Position numbers and translations under genes: made by a program. The notes beneath the pieces are model-generated. The model saw nothing but the letters and a program-made list of their open reading frames with translations. It did no database searches and was not told the origin of the DNA. This document shows positions 1 through 11,298 of a DNA stretch of 64,000 bases, piece by piece (the first letter of the stretch is position 1; every line of letters starts with the position of its first letter). The stretch is from Rhyacophila brunnea (taxonomy: Eukaryota > Arthropoda > Insecta > Trichoptera > Rhyacophilidae), in assembly GCA_022495005.1 (NCBI GenBank), contig JAGYXB010001049.1:248001-312000 (forward strand). Reading direction: 5' to 3'.

Positions 1-205
1 AGAAAATATGGTCACCGTATCTATAAGTTAAATATTCAACCACTAGCATTGCCTTGAAAAACGATTTTACTCGTATCAGTATGAACTAATCTATAAAGTA
101 TAGGTATATCTAGTGACCACAATATATTATATTATAATATATATTCGGTATTGTCTTTATTTCTTATAAACTACCTTAGCTACAAGGCATACACGTACTA
201 ATGTT

Positions 206-930
206 TTTTTTTTTATTATTTATTAAGGCCAACCAACAGTAGTAATCACAAAATAATACAATATAATGAGTATGAAATATAAAATAAATGAATAAGAGAT
301 GCTTTCAATAACAGACGGGTAGAGAGGTAGTATAATTAAATACATTTATGAAAAATCTTGTACAGTGAAGAGAACGATAAAAATGATTAAAAGAAAAAAA
401 CAAATAGTATAATAGAATGAAAAATAAAATTTACAATTTAATAAATATTAATTAAAAGAAGGCAGGTATTATAAAAGAAAAATCCAATTAACAATACAGT
501 CGTCCAGTTATAATGAATGGTAAGTTTTGGAGCAACTAAATTTAAAAGAGGCAAGGAAACAAAACTGTCCCATAGTCGAGTTACCAAAGAATAGTACCTT
601 AATTTTATATTATTTAATTTGTAGAAACTAAAAGATGTGAGCTCTCTAGGTATGTTAAACTTAATTGTATGAAGTCCACGTGATAATTAATTAACTTAAA
701 GATAAAACTAAGGTCAAAAATAGTACGCCGGTTTGGTAACGATTGAATTTTAAAATGTTCCTTTGGCATTAATAGTTAGGCAATTAGTTAATGTGAAGAT
801 TTTTGGTGAAGGAGAGATGATTTAAAAAACGTTTTTGCACTCGTTCCAATCTGAGCAGTGTAGTGAGACTCCATACTGAACTATAGTATGCACCAGAGAG
901 TTATAGAGAGTGGTTTTATTAGAATCTCAC
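206..930 (-). mobile_element. 5'-truncated LINE, reverse-transcriptase C-terminal fragment and 3' tail
   Basis: Read on the minus strand, about 893-935 encodes TLYNSLVHTIVQYGV, and a shift of frame then gives SSVWSLTTLLRLERVQKRF. Together these match the conserved end of non-LTR reverse transcriptases (pattern LY-SLV---LEY-S-VW-P, then ERVQ--F). Further down, about 490-660 reads on as FNIPRELTSF and similar LINE-like tail residues, and the copy ends at 206-225 in AATAAATAA plus a poly-A run (T-run at 204-214 on the plus strand). The 5' part is missing, as is usual for reverse-transcribed copies, and frames are broken, so it is dead. Clade is probably Jockey/CR1-like, which is inference. Confidence 0.75.
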
Positions 931-1524
931 AAGAAACCCCACCCCAACTTTGAACTGTCTTTGGAAATTATTGAATCATAGTGGTAGCTAAACGTCAAAG
1001 TAGAGTTTACAATTACTCAGAAATCACGAATTTGTGACACTCCAGTGAGCTTATGTTTTCGTAGTATACTTATAATAGTAAAACCATTTACATATTAATA
1101 CCAACATACTATCGACAAAACATAAATTTTGATTCCGTCATAATACCTATAATTAGTTTTTAATCGATAATCTGCCTTTATTAGTAATTATTATTACTCA
1201 AATAAATTTTATTTATTTCAGGTAGTTGTATCCTATAAATTAACGCAGGTCATTCATTGCGTAGGGGTGGTAAATAAAGGAAAATAAATACAACTCTTAA
1301 GAATAAGTTTCGTTGTTTTTGCCTACCGAGGTCCAGAGGAAATAAAATGATTTTACATATAATTTAAAAGTAAAAATAAAAGAGAACGACATTTTAATTC
1401 TACTTAAGGGCGACACTAGTCCCAACCGAATATTTATAATTAGCAGAACAATAAATCCTCACGAAAAAATACATGTACTGTTTTTTACGTTATTTTATTA
1501 CATTTCTTCTTCAAATGAAATCCT
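931..1524. other. AT-rich intergenic DNA, nothing recognised
   Basis: No open frame, repeat match or RNA-like structure that I can support. Confidence 0.4.
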
Positions 1525-1665
1525 TTATTGGAGGCCAGCCACTACTATGAAGTCGATCTCTGCTTTATCGTCTACTGCCTGGAATAGTTCAGTGGAACTG
1601 CATCCGAACAATCACAGAGGTTCTTAAGCCACAAAATGCGGCGTCGTCTATTGCTACGTTGTTTA
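1525..1665 (+). repeat. Interspersed repeat X, copy 1
   Basis: This moderately GC-rich stretch is recognisably related to 25615-25765. Shared blocks include TAATAGTTCAG-GGA--AGCA and the later CGGCGTC. No coding frame is evident and the family is unknown to me. The pair is diverged, so it is an old repeat. Confidence 0.45.
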
Positions 1666-2235
1666 CCGTAGCACTGTAAAAGTGTCTGTTAAATATTTCG
1701 ATGTCTTTAATAAATATACTGTATTTTTACTCACTATCAAATAATTACATCACATTTTGTTGTCGTAGAAAAAAATCTACCGCTGTTTATTTTACAGCAT
1801 AATAATTCAATTAGTAACCTAGGCTAGACATTGTATATTATATAAAGTTTCTGATAAAAAAGTAAACTTAGAATTTATTCATTTATGCACATTTCACAAG
1901 TGGTTGTCGTAAATGTCATTTGTTAACATATTTACTTTTAAAGCACCCAAATAAAATTATTTTATGCCAACAGCCGATAACTGAGTAACATGAATAGAAA
2001 CCGGTTCTAATGATAAGACTTATCAGGACTCGAACATATTATTTATTAGCAGCGCATCGGCTTACGTGTATTATTTTTTTTATTTACCAACTCTATGTTA
2101 AATGCAATACTGGGGCATTGCGTTTTACAATATAACATATATTATCGTTAGGTACCTTAAAAAATATTACTATTATATAAATATTAACGACTTCTTTGGA
2201 CACTAGCCGCTATCTAGGGGTAATATTATAGTAAA

Positions 2236-2530
2236 TTTTATTTTTACACTCATCTTTGGACCCTAGTTTTTCATTCAAGCCATCAAACACCGAAATGGAT
2301 TCGGCAGTTTTCGCATAATTTCAAGTGTAATACGGAATTATATTATACTACTGGTTTGGTACTTGTGGTTTGTTAGGACGGTAGCCCCAATATTATATCG
2401 GCCTTGCTTTTTTTTGTATAGTGCTTATTTTTTTGCAATACATTTTATTTTTGTGCTCATCTTTGAACCTGGGTCTTTTATTCATGCCATCAAACACCGA
2501 AATAAGTTCAGTTATTTCGGCATAATATCT
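2236..2530 (+). repeat. Two tandem diverged copies of an approximately 100-bp repeat
   Basis: Copies at about 2236-2345 and 2440-2530 both contain ATTTTATTTTT, CTCATCTTTG and GCCATCAAACACCGAAAT in that order, about 200 bp apart. A third, more diverged copy lies at 39250-39355. An open frame across 2363-2713 runs through the repeat and shows no protein family features, so I do not call it a gene. Confidence 0.6.
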
Positions 2531-4860
2531 TGTCTCTTTCACTATTCCGACATGGCTGATGATCGTGATAATTCTGGAATATATACTGCGGAGTTCTTTC
2601 CCTATCGTTTGCAAGGTTTGTTTTGGATGGTCACGTCACTTCCTCGGTGTACATCTTATGTCATTTTTACCAGGCACACTGCCGAAATGAGTCGACCATT
2701 TGAGGCTTTATAGACCACGACAAACAGTGTGTTCGATTAACCATACAATCACGTATAGAATACTAACTGTGTATCGTTGATGTAAATATCGTGCAATACT
2801 GAGGCATTGGTTCTATGTTCCACCCAGGACATCCACAGCAGTCGTTGTGATCCAATACGTCGAGAATTTATCAAGGCTCAATTTCAAGTACCAAACTGAA
2901 TTTTATAATATGTGTATAATAATGATGGATATAATACTATGTATCTAAAATGCGGTGCAAGTTATTTGCATTACTACAAATATATAACCTACAAATATAG
3001 AGCAACAATAGCATGCTATTTTTAATGATTTAATTATTTTATCATTTTCTCATTTCATTACATACGTATTAAATAATAAATTGACTAAAAATATTCTTGT
3101 ATTTCATTGTATTAATTTTATGTTTAGTAAAAATTCGTGTATTAGATTTTTTTCACATTTAAACGCTAAATAATATTAGGTATAGGCTACTTTTATCTAC
3201 TGTCATATTATATTAGATAGTTTATACATACTAAATTACGATATAGGTAAATGGTGACTTCACCGGATTTTATCAATTATTAATTAATTTTACATGACTT
3301 GTAAAATATTGTAAACAATTTTATGTAAACAGTATTTTCACCTATCATTAGGCTCATTATATTAATTAGTTTTGGCACTTTGCATAAATGGAATACCTGC
3401 CTACATATTTTGGCGCCTGAATAAGATATTATTAAAAATTGACGTCTCACTATCCCTAGACTACCGCCGCTGCCTTCACCTCAGGGATGCTGTGTTTCTT
3501 TCTACACAGTTCAACTACTATCATCGGTATCATCAATTTCCTTTTCGATTCTATGTATTGAAAGAAGATTGGATGTAGGGTGCATTCCATGACAAGACCT
3601 GTAATATTATGTATTATGTCCGGTAATAACCCCCCCCCCTAGTGGGCGCGCCTGTATACTCACGTTTTTTGTAGTAGCATGTCAATGAAGTAAAAGTATT
3701 TTAATTTTTAAAAATGTGTAGAATCAACACTAACCTATGACTTTCAATTATCGAATATCGAATTAACGGATTCAATTAGCCAATATGCAGGTTCGAAAAA
3801 TATAATCCCGCACAAATTGTGAATAATAAACAATGACATAAATAAACAAACATTGACAATTAATTTTCGGGTGAGTTATTACATAAAAGATAATAACCCT
3901 AAGCTTCTAGAAAAATATTTTCCATGTCAGTCAGTATCAAAAAATGAGGTTTGATTTTTTCGCTGCGCTCATGGAGACGTTCTTAGAAACGAAAATCATT
4001 ACCCACATTCAGTTTGGGAAAACCCGATATAAAATCTCATTGCCTGAAAACCACTCCATACTAATCAGTCGATACCTCATTAGCTGCATACAATTTAATA
4101 CCAATAATACGATGACTAGTGAATGACTTCTAATGCTTTATGAATTGTTAGAAAATATGTATGATTCAAATATATGTGCCTAAAACCTATACTATATAGA
4201 AAAACAATGGTCTGTAATAAAATAACATATTATACCAATTAATAGGTAACAGTTAATTTTCCTGCCTACAAACAACGCTATGCCCTGAAAGGGAAGGGGG
4301 TCTGATAAAATTTGATGATTTCTGACGAAGGAAATAGTTATATTATATGAATAAAATATTATTCCTGAGAATAATATTTTCCGAGAGCATTTATAATTTA
4401 ATTAATGAGAAACAATTTTTAATTCGGGTAATCGAATAACTGATTTCTTTCTCATCTACCCAGGTAAGTCGAAAAATAGGTGTTTAATTGTACATATTGT
4501 ATAATAATGATATTTGTTATATTTATAATTTACCAATATTGGAGTGGACACAGTTTGACAGTCACTGAACTAGATTTTTTCTCAAAATAATTATTTCAAC
4601 TAGACCTTTCAAGTAACAATGATAACAAATGTATATTTTATTATCAAAACATACACGAACACATCCAATTTTTAGAATGAAGGTGGTACCAGTATGTGTT
4701 GTTGAATAATCATCGATAGTGTAATATATTATTATTATGCAGAGTTGCTAATAATTTCACTAAGCAATGAGTAATAAATAACTAGACAACACACTCGAGT
4801 GGAAGTAACCGAACCTATGATATGTGGGAGGAGCTCGATTTTATTTGTAAATTATATTAA
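2531..4860. other. AT-rich intergenic DNA
   Basis: A ten-C run at 3630-3639 is the only notable local feature, followed by a GGGCGCGCC block. A CAG-GTAAG splice-like site at about 4463-4469 has no coding frame beside it. No gene seen. Confidence 0.4.
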
Positions 4861-4907
4861 AGCTAAGTAGATATTATTATGTATATATATATATATAGGT
4901 ATATATA

Positions 4908-5255
4908 TGTAGCGGGCAACGACCTCGGGCCTTATCAGCGCTTTTTCGACAACGTAAGAATCAGTAAGTCAGTTAACTATCGCAAATCGTCGCATCTACA
5001 ATCAGAATATTCTACACATCTGACATTCTTCGATGGGGGCTTACTACCTCGGGCTTGGTCATCAAAACGCCTTGAAGTTGCAACAATGTGGAGGTTAGCA
5101 GATCTCAGTCTGTTTGTTAATCTCAGCCCTTTCATATAGTCAGTCTTATCAGTATACCAGTACATTCATAACTTTCCCCTGTCAACCATTGTACTTATTT
5201 ATTTTTCAGCAATAAACTCTCTCCTCGATTCATTCGAACCACTCCAAACAGACCA
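4908..5255 (+). mobile_element. Possible solo LTR
   Basis: The block starts TGTAGCGGGCAACGACC, is clearly richer in GC than its flanks, and carries AATAAA at 5211-5216 near its end. That layout resembles the LTR of a Gypsy- or Pao-type element. Flanking TA repeats prevent a target-site duplication from being identified and the 3' boundary is uncertain. A second AATAAAGCAAGC block follows near 5344. No retroelement coding sequence is adjacent. Low confidence. Confidence 0.25.
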
Positions 5256-5825
5256 TCATCCCTAAATATATATATATTCAAAAATCATTAAATAGGTACT
5301 GTCGAACAAGATCTTCTTGTCAACGTGTTAAAACTGTGAACTAATAAAGCAAGCAAGCTCCTCCTATTTAGTTAATTGCACTTCGACTACAGCGACTTCC
5401 GGTTATTGCCAAGATCTTCTTGTCGGATAGTAGTGACATAATTCTCACAAGTACGTTTGAGGATTCCTTCGTGATAATTGAGGAAGACATTGGGCTACAT
5501 AAATCTTGCATGGTTGTATTAGCCTAGTCGCACATACAAACTCGTCTCGACTGCAATACGTCGAATTTGTCGAATTTGCCGCAAACAACATAATATTTCA
5601 ATGTACACAGCACGAATGTAGCTTGTGTATAGTTCAATAAGTCGCCGCTACCACTCGTAGATTCCATACTATTTTATAGCGCGCGAGTCGCTTTCTAAGT
5701 TAGTACCTACTATAGTACTTTTATTTAACGAATAATTGACAAAATTTGAGAATGTAACAATCTTTGTTGAGCACTTGAAATATATGTATACCGACTAATA
5801 ATTAATAACATTAATAATTAATACG

Positions 5826-6197
5826 ATACTCCAGTGAAACGGCAAATAATTTTCAACTATAGGTGCGACGAAATTTTGGACTCGCTGGCAACCGGAGAGC
5901 GAACGTCGAGCTGTGAACACGTCAATTTGTTTCGTGATGGCGACGGGGGTATTAATTCTTAAATCGTGTAAAGATGACTAAAAAACATAAACCCAATTAC
6001 TTGAAAAAGGAAACATGTCAATGAATATATTATTATTGTTACTAATAGAACAATAAACAGAACATTAAACGGACGCATGTTGGATTTATATGACAAATTA
6101 TATTTCGTTCGGCACGCGTCATTTGCACAATCCGCGCATCGCCTAGCCACGATCTTTTTAGACAATGCCTCAACTGAGGTATAGCCTTAGGGTAATT
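5826..6197 (+). repeat. 370-bp interspersed direct repeat, copy 1
   Basis: Aligned by eye, it matches 14522-14893 along its whole length, from CCAGTGAAACGGCAAATAA through GACGCATGTTGGATTT to TATAGCCTTA. I see no terminal inverted repeats. A 68-codon minus-strand frame here is interrupted in the other copy, so coding is not conserved. Confidence 0.75.
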
Positions 6198-9100
6198 AAT
6201 ATGTTTTTATTATTATTTCTTTTCCCATCTCTCTTTCTACCAAGTCAACAATTATTATATCAACAAAAAATATTTTACCAACTTCATTAACATTTGTTTG
6301 ATATTATCTTGACAACCTTTTGTACACAAGTTAACACTAACGTTACAAAATGCGTTGCGTAATACGACATTTAAACTCAACAGCGAGAATTATTGTGTAT
6401 CCCTCAACTACTGTGAATTCAAAACAATAGTTCTGTAAAATAACTTACTTTCTTCATTTTATTCTCATAAACAGTCTGCATAACCTTTATTCTAGTGAGA
6501 GTCAATGACCTTTAGCGCGCCAAATTTGATTCTACCATCGTAACATTAGGCCGCCATGTCACCGTAATCCATCCAGTCACTCTACCTAGCTACTAGTACA
6601 TAAATACTAAGTAATCTTATTGAGTCTGGCACTGTGGTTCCCAATAAAAGTTTGTAGAATTCATCTTGAAATATATGAATGAATATTAAATTTATATAAT
6701 AATACTTATCGATATCCTAATCTCAATTATATTTTTAATTACGCAAATCTATATGGCGAGAATCGAGTTGTGTTACGTTACGTTACCGGAGAAATTTTTT
6801 CCAAAATTTTTTGTTATATGCCTACCAAATTAATTAGACATGACATATCTACTGAAAATTAAATTAAATTTTAATGAAACAAAATAACACAAACGGTCAT
6901 TACTGCTCGTAAAAATATAGGTTAATTTGTTCAGGAACTTTACCCATTTACTTATTGTTTTACGAGGCGGAACTACGCTCCAGTGTACTCCGGTTGATTT
7001 CGAGCGCTGCTTGAATAGCAGTGATTTAGGATGTTGACAGCCGTTCCGAGTTACAGAATATTTCATCAGAAACTACCATAAATATACCACCACATATATT
7101 GTATATCTAAATAAGTACTGAACTTATACGGAGATAAAAAGGATGATGTCAAAAGAAGAATAAAAATAAACACAAATCATAAAAAAATAGAGAAACTTTC
7201 ATGAGTCAAAAATAAACCAAAAACTAGTTTTGAAAACGAAACATTATAAAATAAAAACTTTCTAAAAAGAGATAAATCTTTGTCTATTGAAACAATATGT
7301 AACATAAGTTAAATGAAGGTGTCAGACTAAGTTAAACAAAAATTGAGATATCTACACATTTTGATCATATTTTACATATTATTATGATAGTGACGAGATT
7401 CGTTATTAGACTAATATCGGTTTACATGACACAATTTTCAAATTCACACATGCCATTATTTTACTGTAATTAGGCAAATTTTTGGTAATAAAATTTAAGT
7501 TATATGTTAAGAAAGAACCTAGAAAAGGATTATTTTGCATTAGATGACTGTCAGCACTTGAAGAGTGGTCGATATGGTTTAAATATTGATGTGACATTTA
7601 CACACATATTTTCCGTAATATATAATAATGATTCAAATATTCACACCTGATATTTGAAAGGAAGATTCTGAAAGCGATATTCAAACATGATAATTAAGAT
7701 TGAGTATGGCGTATTCGACACAAGCATGAAGTCCAACGTAATTCAAACTAGTGATATTTCCCGCGTAAGAAATGCTGACTAGTCCAACGAATAGTCGGGG
7801 GAGAAATGGGTGATCCAGATTACGCAAGTGATCGGTACTCCGGATTGGATAATACAAGAGGATATAGCTAAATAATGACGATGAGTTGAGAAGACCAGAG
7901 CACACATCAGACTGTTGTATCACGAGTGATGTGATGTGATATTTGCACATAACCTAACTCTTCCAAGACATAGTTACGCAAAAGCAACTAAAAATGTATT
8001 CGTAGGGTAGGAAAAAAATTAATCCGCCTAGTAAGAGTTGTAAAAAGTTTAGGAGCCACTGGTTTAGACGTTGGCGCGATAGATGAAAAACCACTCTGCC
8101 AGTGTGTACCAACATTAGTTCATTCATCCAGCCACTACTTATGCCTCACTTCGCTTTTATTATGATTGACTACTATTTACTCCAACTCTAACATAGGTAG
8201 CGTTTTCATTTATCAAGTAGCTCCGATTCAACTGTATAGTAAGTATGTATAAACTAATCATATTATTAAAGTGGCAAATACGCGTCACTAAACGATTATT
8301 TACCGTTTCCCCTGAAAAATAGTTTTATTTAATTTCGAGCATTACACATAATAATCAGAATGACACGCGAATAAGGTAAATTAATTCTTAATTATAATAT
8401 GGCGTGTGTATTTTAAATCACCCTCATAATTTGGATCGTAATAATGATATTATAAACGTCGCTAATCAAACATTTTTTCTTATTATTGTTGGTGTAGTTA
8501 ATTGACTTGGAAAAATATGATACTATCTATCGGGCAATTATTGTCAAAGCAGTACGCCATTGTACTTAAAAGATAAGCGGCTATCCCACAACATAATTGT
8601 ATTTATTTAGTATCGCAATGTGGGAAACGGGATAATAATTTTAAGTTATGCATTAGCACCATCTATGAATTCCCATTCGACATTTTGTCTGTCTAAAAAA
8701 TCAATTCGTTAAGGTAAATGCGCCACCTACCAGAGGCACCTAACGGAAAAGTATGGAGCATGCAATTTGATACATTTTTTCGATATTACAAAGTGTTTTA
8801 TTTGATATAAAAACATTTAAAAGAAAGAGATTTTTACTGAAAGTCAAAGTTAATATTGTTATTGCATATTATTAAAATTTAGTTTATTGAGTTTTCTCTA
8901 ATGTATTAATTTTTTTGACTAATTCATAGTTTTACTGTTTTTTCTACTTATTTATTTAATAAAACAGCGAGTTTTATAAAAACCCTTTGAACTCGTAAAA
9001 TACTTGAAATCCTTTTTATTTATATCAAATCGAGCTTCAATATCGTGACCATATCTAAAAATTCACCATAATACTCTAAGGAGAGAATATTAATTTATAT

Positions 9101-9226
9101 GCTTTTTAATTATTCTAAAAATGTACCTACCTACAATAAATTTATCACAAAATTTTCTATCTTTACCGAGGTTTTCTAATATCATCGATTTCATATGTTG
9201 TTGTCATTCATTGATGTGTGTGTGAC
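6198..9226. other. AT-rich intergenic DNA with one transposon end
   Basis: Short open frames at 6830-7066 and 7681-7950 (minus) have no recognisable domains and no splice context. Apart from the hAT-like end listed at 7990-8061, I see nothing to annotate. Confidence 0.4.
7990..8061. mobile_element. Probable isolated right end of a hAT element
   Basis: The stretch ends AAAAAGTTTAGGAGCCACTG, whose reverse complement starts CAGTGGCTCCTAAACTTTTT. This is the form of hAT (Charlie-like) terminal repeats, which begin CAGTGGTTCCCAAA. No matching left end was found nearby, so it is a fragment at best. Confidence 0.35.
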
Positions 9227-9770
9227 TAGAGTTGGGTTTCGGGAATTCTCGAGAAATTTTCGTGATTCTCCATCCCGAATCTCGAGAATTGAAATTTTTA
9301 ACATTTCGGGAAATCCCGGATCTCGAGAATCTTTTCTCGGGATTTCTTTGTTATGAAATATTAATTGAAAAAACCACTTTCTATATGAAAAAAGTGGACA
9401 GAAAACACAAAACTTTCGAAGACTGGTCGGGGCATTTAACACAATTAAGCCAACGTTGACTCAAAATGAGCCCAATTTTTGAAACATCAGGGAATTTTGT
9501 GTCTCAAAAGCGTACACGATTGTCAGACGCAGCGATTTACACTCTGTGTATTTTGAAATTCTATTTTAATAAGTAATGTTTTGAATTATTTTTGTTTTCC
9601 TACTTCTAATTTGTATGTCTTCTTACATAAATTTAAAAAAAAACCATATTTTTTTGGAATTTATCTGTTTCTACACTGATTTTAGGATTTTTACAGGTTT
9701 TTTTCAAATTTTCCGATATCTTGAGAACTCTCGAAAATTCTTTTCTGGAAATCTCGGAAATATATCATGA
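9227..9770 (+). mobile_element. Internally deleted hAT-like element relic
   Basis: The left end reads TAGAGTTGGGTTTCGGGAA, close to a hAT terminus of the CAGAGTTGGG type. The interior repeats TCTCGAGAA and CCCGG blocks, and the right end (about 9715-9770) carries diverged inverted copies of these. A short frame near 9483-9576 reads QKRTRLSDAAIYTLCILKFY, which resembles the C-terminal tail of hAT transposases (KR-RLSD--ID-LCFL). The transposase core is missing. The right boundary is imprecise. Confidence 0.5.
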
Positions 9771-11046
9771 ATAGTAATAACATCATAGAAGTAGCAGATA
9801 TATACGACTGTACACTGTTCTTCTAGGTTAAGTACCTATCGTTTACCTCGCTCGAACAGGTACCCTTCGTTACTCAATATTATTCACAATACTATTGTTA
9901 TACATATATATATTAATAGCAAATTAATGTCATCTAACACCTTAATATATTTTCAATTTGTCACAGTCATAAATGTTGTATTGTCGTATTATAATTTATC
10001 ACAATGTCAGTCAAATTCATCAATGCGACGACATATATTAACAATTTCATCTTATTTTTCCATCTTTGACCACATCCGACAATCTAGATGCTCACTATTT
10101 TCAGGCCACGGCACGAAACTGTGAAATTGGATCTCAGTTGTTGTTATTACTTACACTTCAAATGCAATGAAGTTATATTTTACGTATCTGAACAAAATAA
10201 AATATCCAATTCTAAATTATTATGTGAACAATAAAACAATATTACGTTACCGTGGGTAATATATTTTTTTTGTTTCTCCTTTTCGTGTTCATGTTTGTAT
10301 GACATTATTATTTTTCTATATCTTATATTTCAGCATTTGGAGATATGAAGAAAATGGGCGAGGCCTTCAATATCTATTTGGTGATATACACCACTCCCTA
10401 AAATTACTAAGCAAATAATATTTTCTCCGCTCACGCGATTCTGTAGAGTGACTAAGAATTTTTACAAATATACCCAACCAGTATTTTTAAATAAATAATT
10501 TTCGTATTAAATTATTAGATGTGTAAAAAAACGTACACTTTGATAGCTATTTTAATCAATATCAATTGTATTACAATATTTAATTTAGTTTGGCCACTAA
10601 AAAATATTACAAATAAAAATCTAAATTAAATTGATGATTTATTTTAGGATACCATACTGTCGATTTAAAATGTTGAGTGTGTAACATACACACGAATATT
10701 CTTATTACTCTATCGGTATACTGATGTAATAAAAAGGAAAATACTCAACAATAATTGCATTTAATAATAAAATTTTACCATAAAAAGGAGAGTGGTAATT
10801 AATTGGCCTTGTTTAAATCATGTTCACACTTTCATAAAAATAACTTTCAACAATAACAAATATAATATACGATTTTTTTTCACTAACACATCAAAAAAAA
10901 AATATTGCAATTGAGAAAAAATGTTGTCTTTATAAGATTGTACTTGCATTTTGCAAAATTAAATCATACTGACTACTGAGTATCTGCTACTAGCAGTGTG
11001 TATTTTAAAATAGTTAATATTATCAATGTAATATCAAATATTATAT
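9771..11046. other. AT-rich intergenic DNA, nothing recognised
   Basis: A short stretch near 10671-10745 (GTTGAGTGTGTAA-ATACAC) recurs at 22060-22135 and may be an old repeat. No gene seen. Confidence 0.4.
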
Positions 11047-11298
11047 ATAATTTGAAAACATCTCATGCATATAAATAAATACTTTAGAAATGATCATTTT
11101 GTAGAAAAGATATGACACCCGACGGGTCTCGAACCTGTATCTGCTGGATTAGCGCCACTATGTTTTGCCAATTAAACTACGGGCATCTTAGTTAGCTTTT
11201 TCTTTTTTATATATACTAATAATTTATTGACACCTATCTGTACATCTCGGTGTCGTATTTTTTCTAGCGGGTATATGCATGAGATGTTTTCAAATTAT
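11047..11298 (-). mobile_element. SINE family B copy (tRNA-like head) inside a perfect 27-bp inverted repeat
   Basis: Arms 11047-11073 and 11272-11298 are exact reverse complements over 27 bases, enclosing 198 bp. On the minus strand 11186-11114 is tRNA-like, with A box TAGTTTAATTGG, B box GGTTCGAGACC and a seven-pair acceptor stem with two wobble pairs. The anticodon stem does not pair and no sensible anticodon loop exists, so it is a SINE head and not a working tRNA. The plus-strand tail at about 11249-11298 (GTGTCGTATTTTTTCTAG) is the family tail in the opposite orientation, so two head-to-head insertions may have made the palindrome. Confidence 0.65.

Noticed and set aside
4879..5139. An 86-codon protein at the possible LTR
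   Set aside because: The frame starts in a TA microsatellite and runs across LTR-like sequence without domains.
5959..6165. A small membrane-protein frame in the 370-bp repeat
   Set aside because: It relies on a TTG start and is interrupted in the other repeat copy.
11114..11186. A tRNA gene on the minus strand
   Set aside because: A and B boxes and acceptor stem are good, but the anticodon stem does not pair, and related heads recur with shared tails, so it is a SINE.
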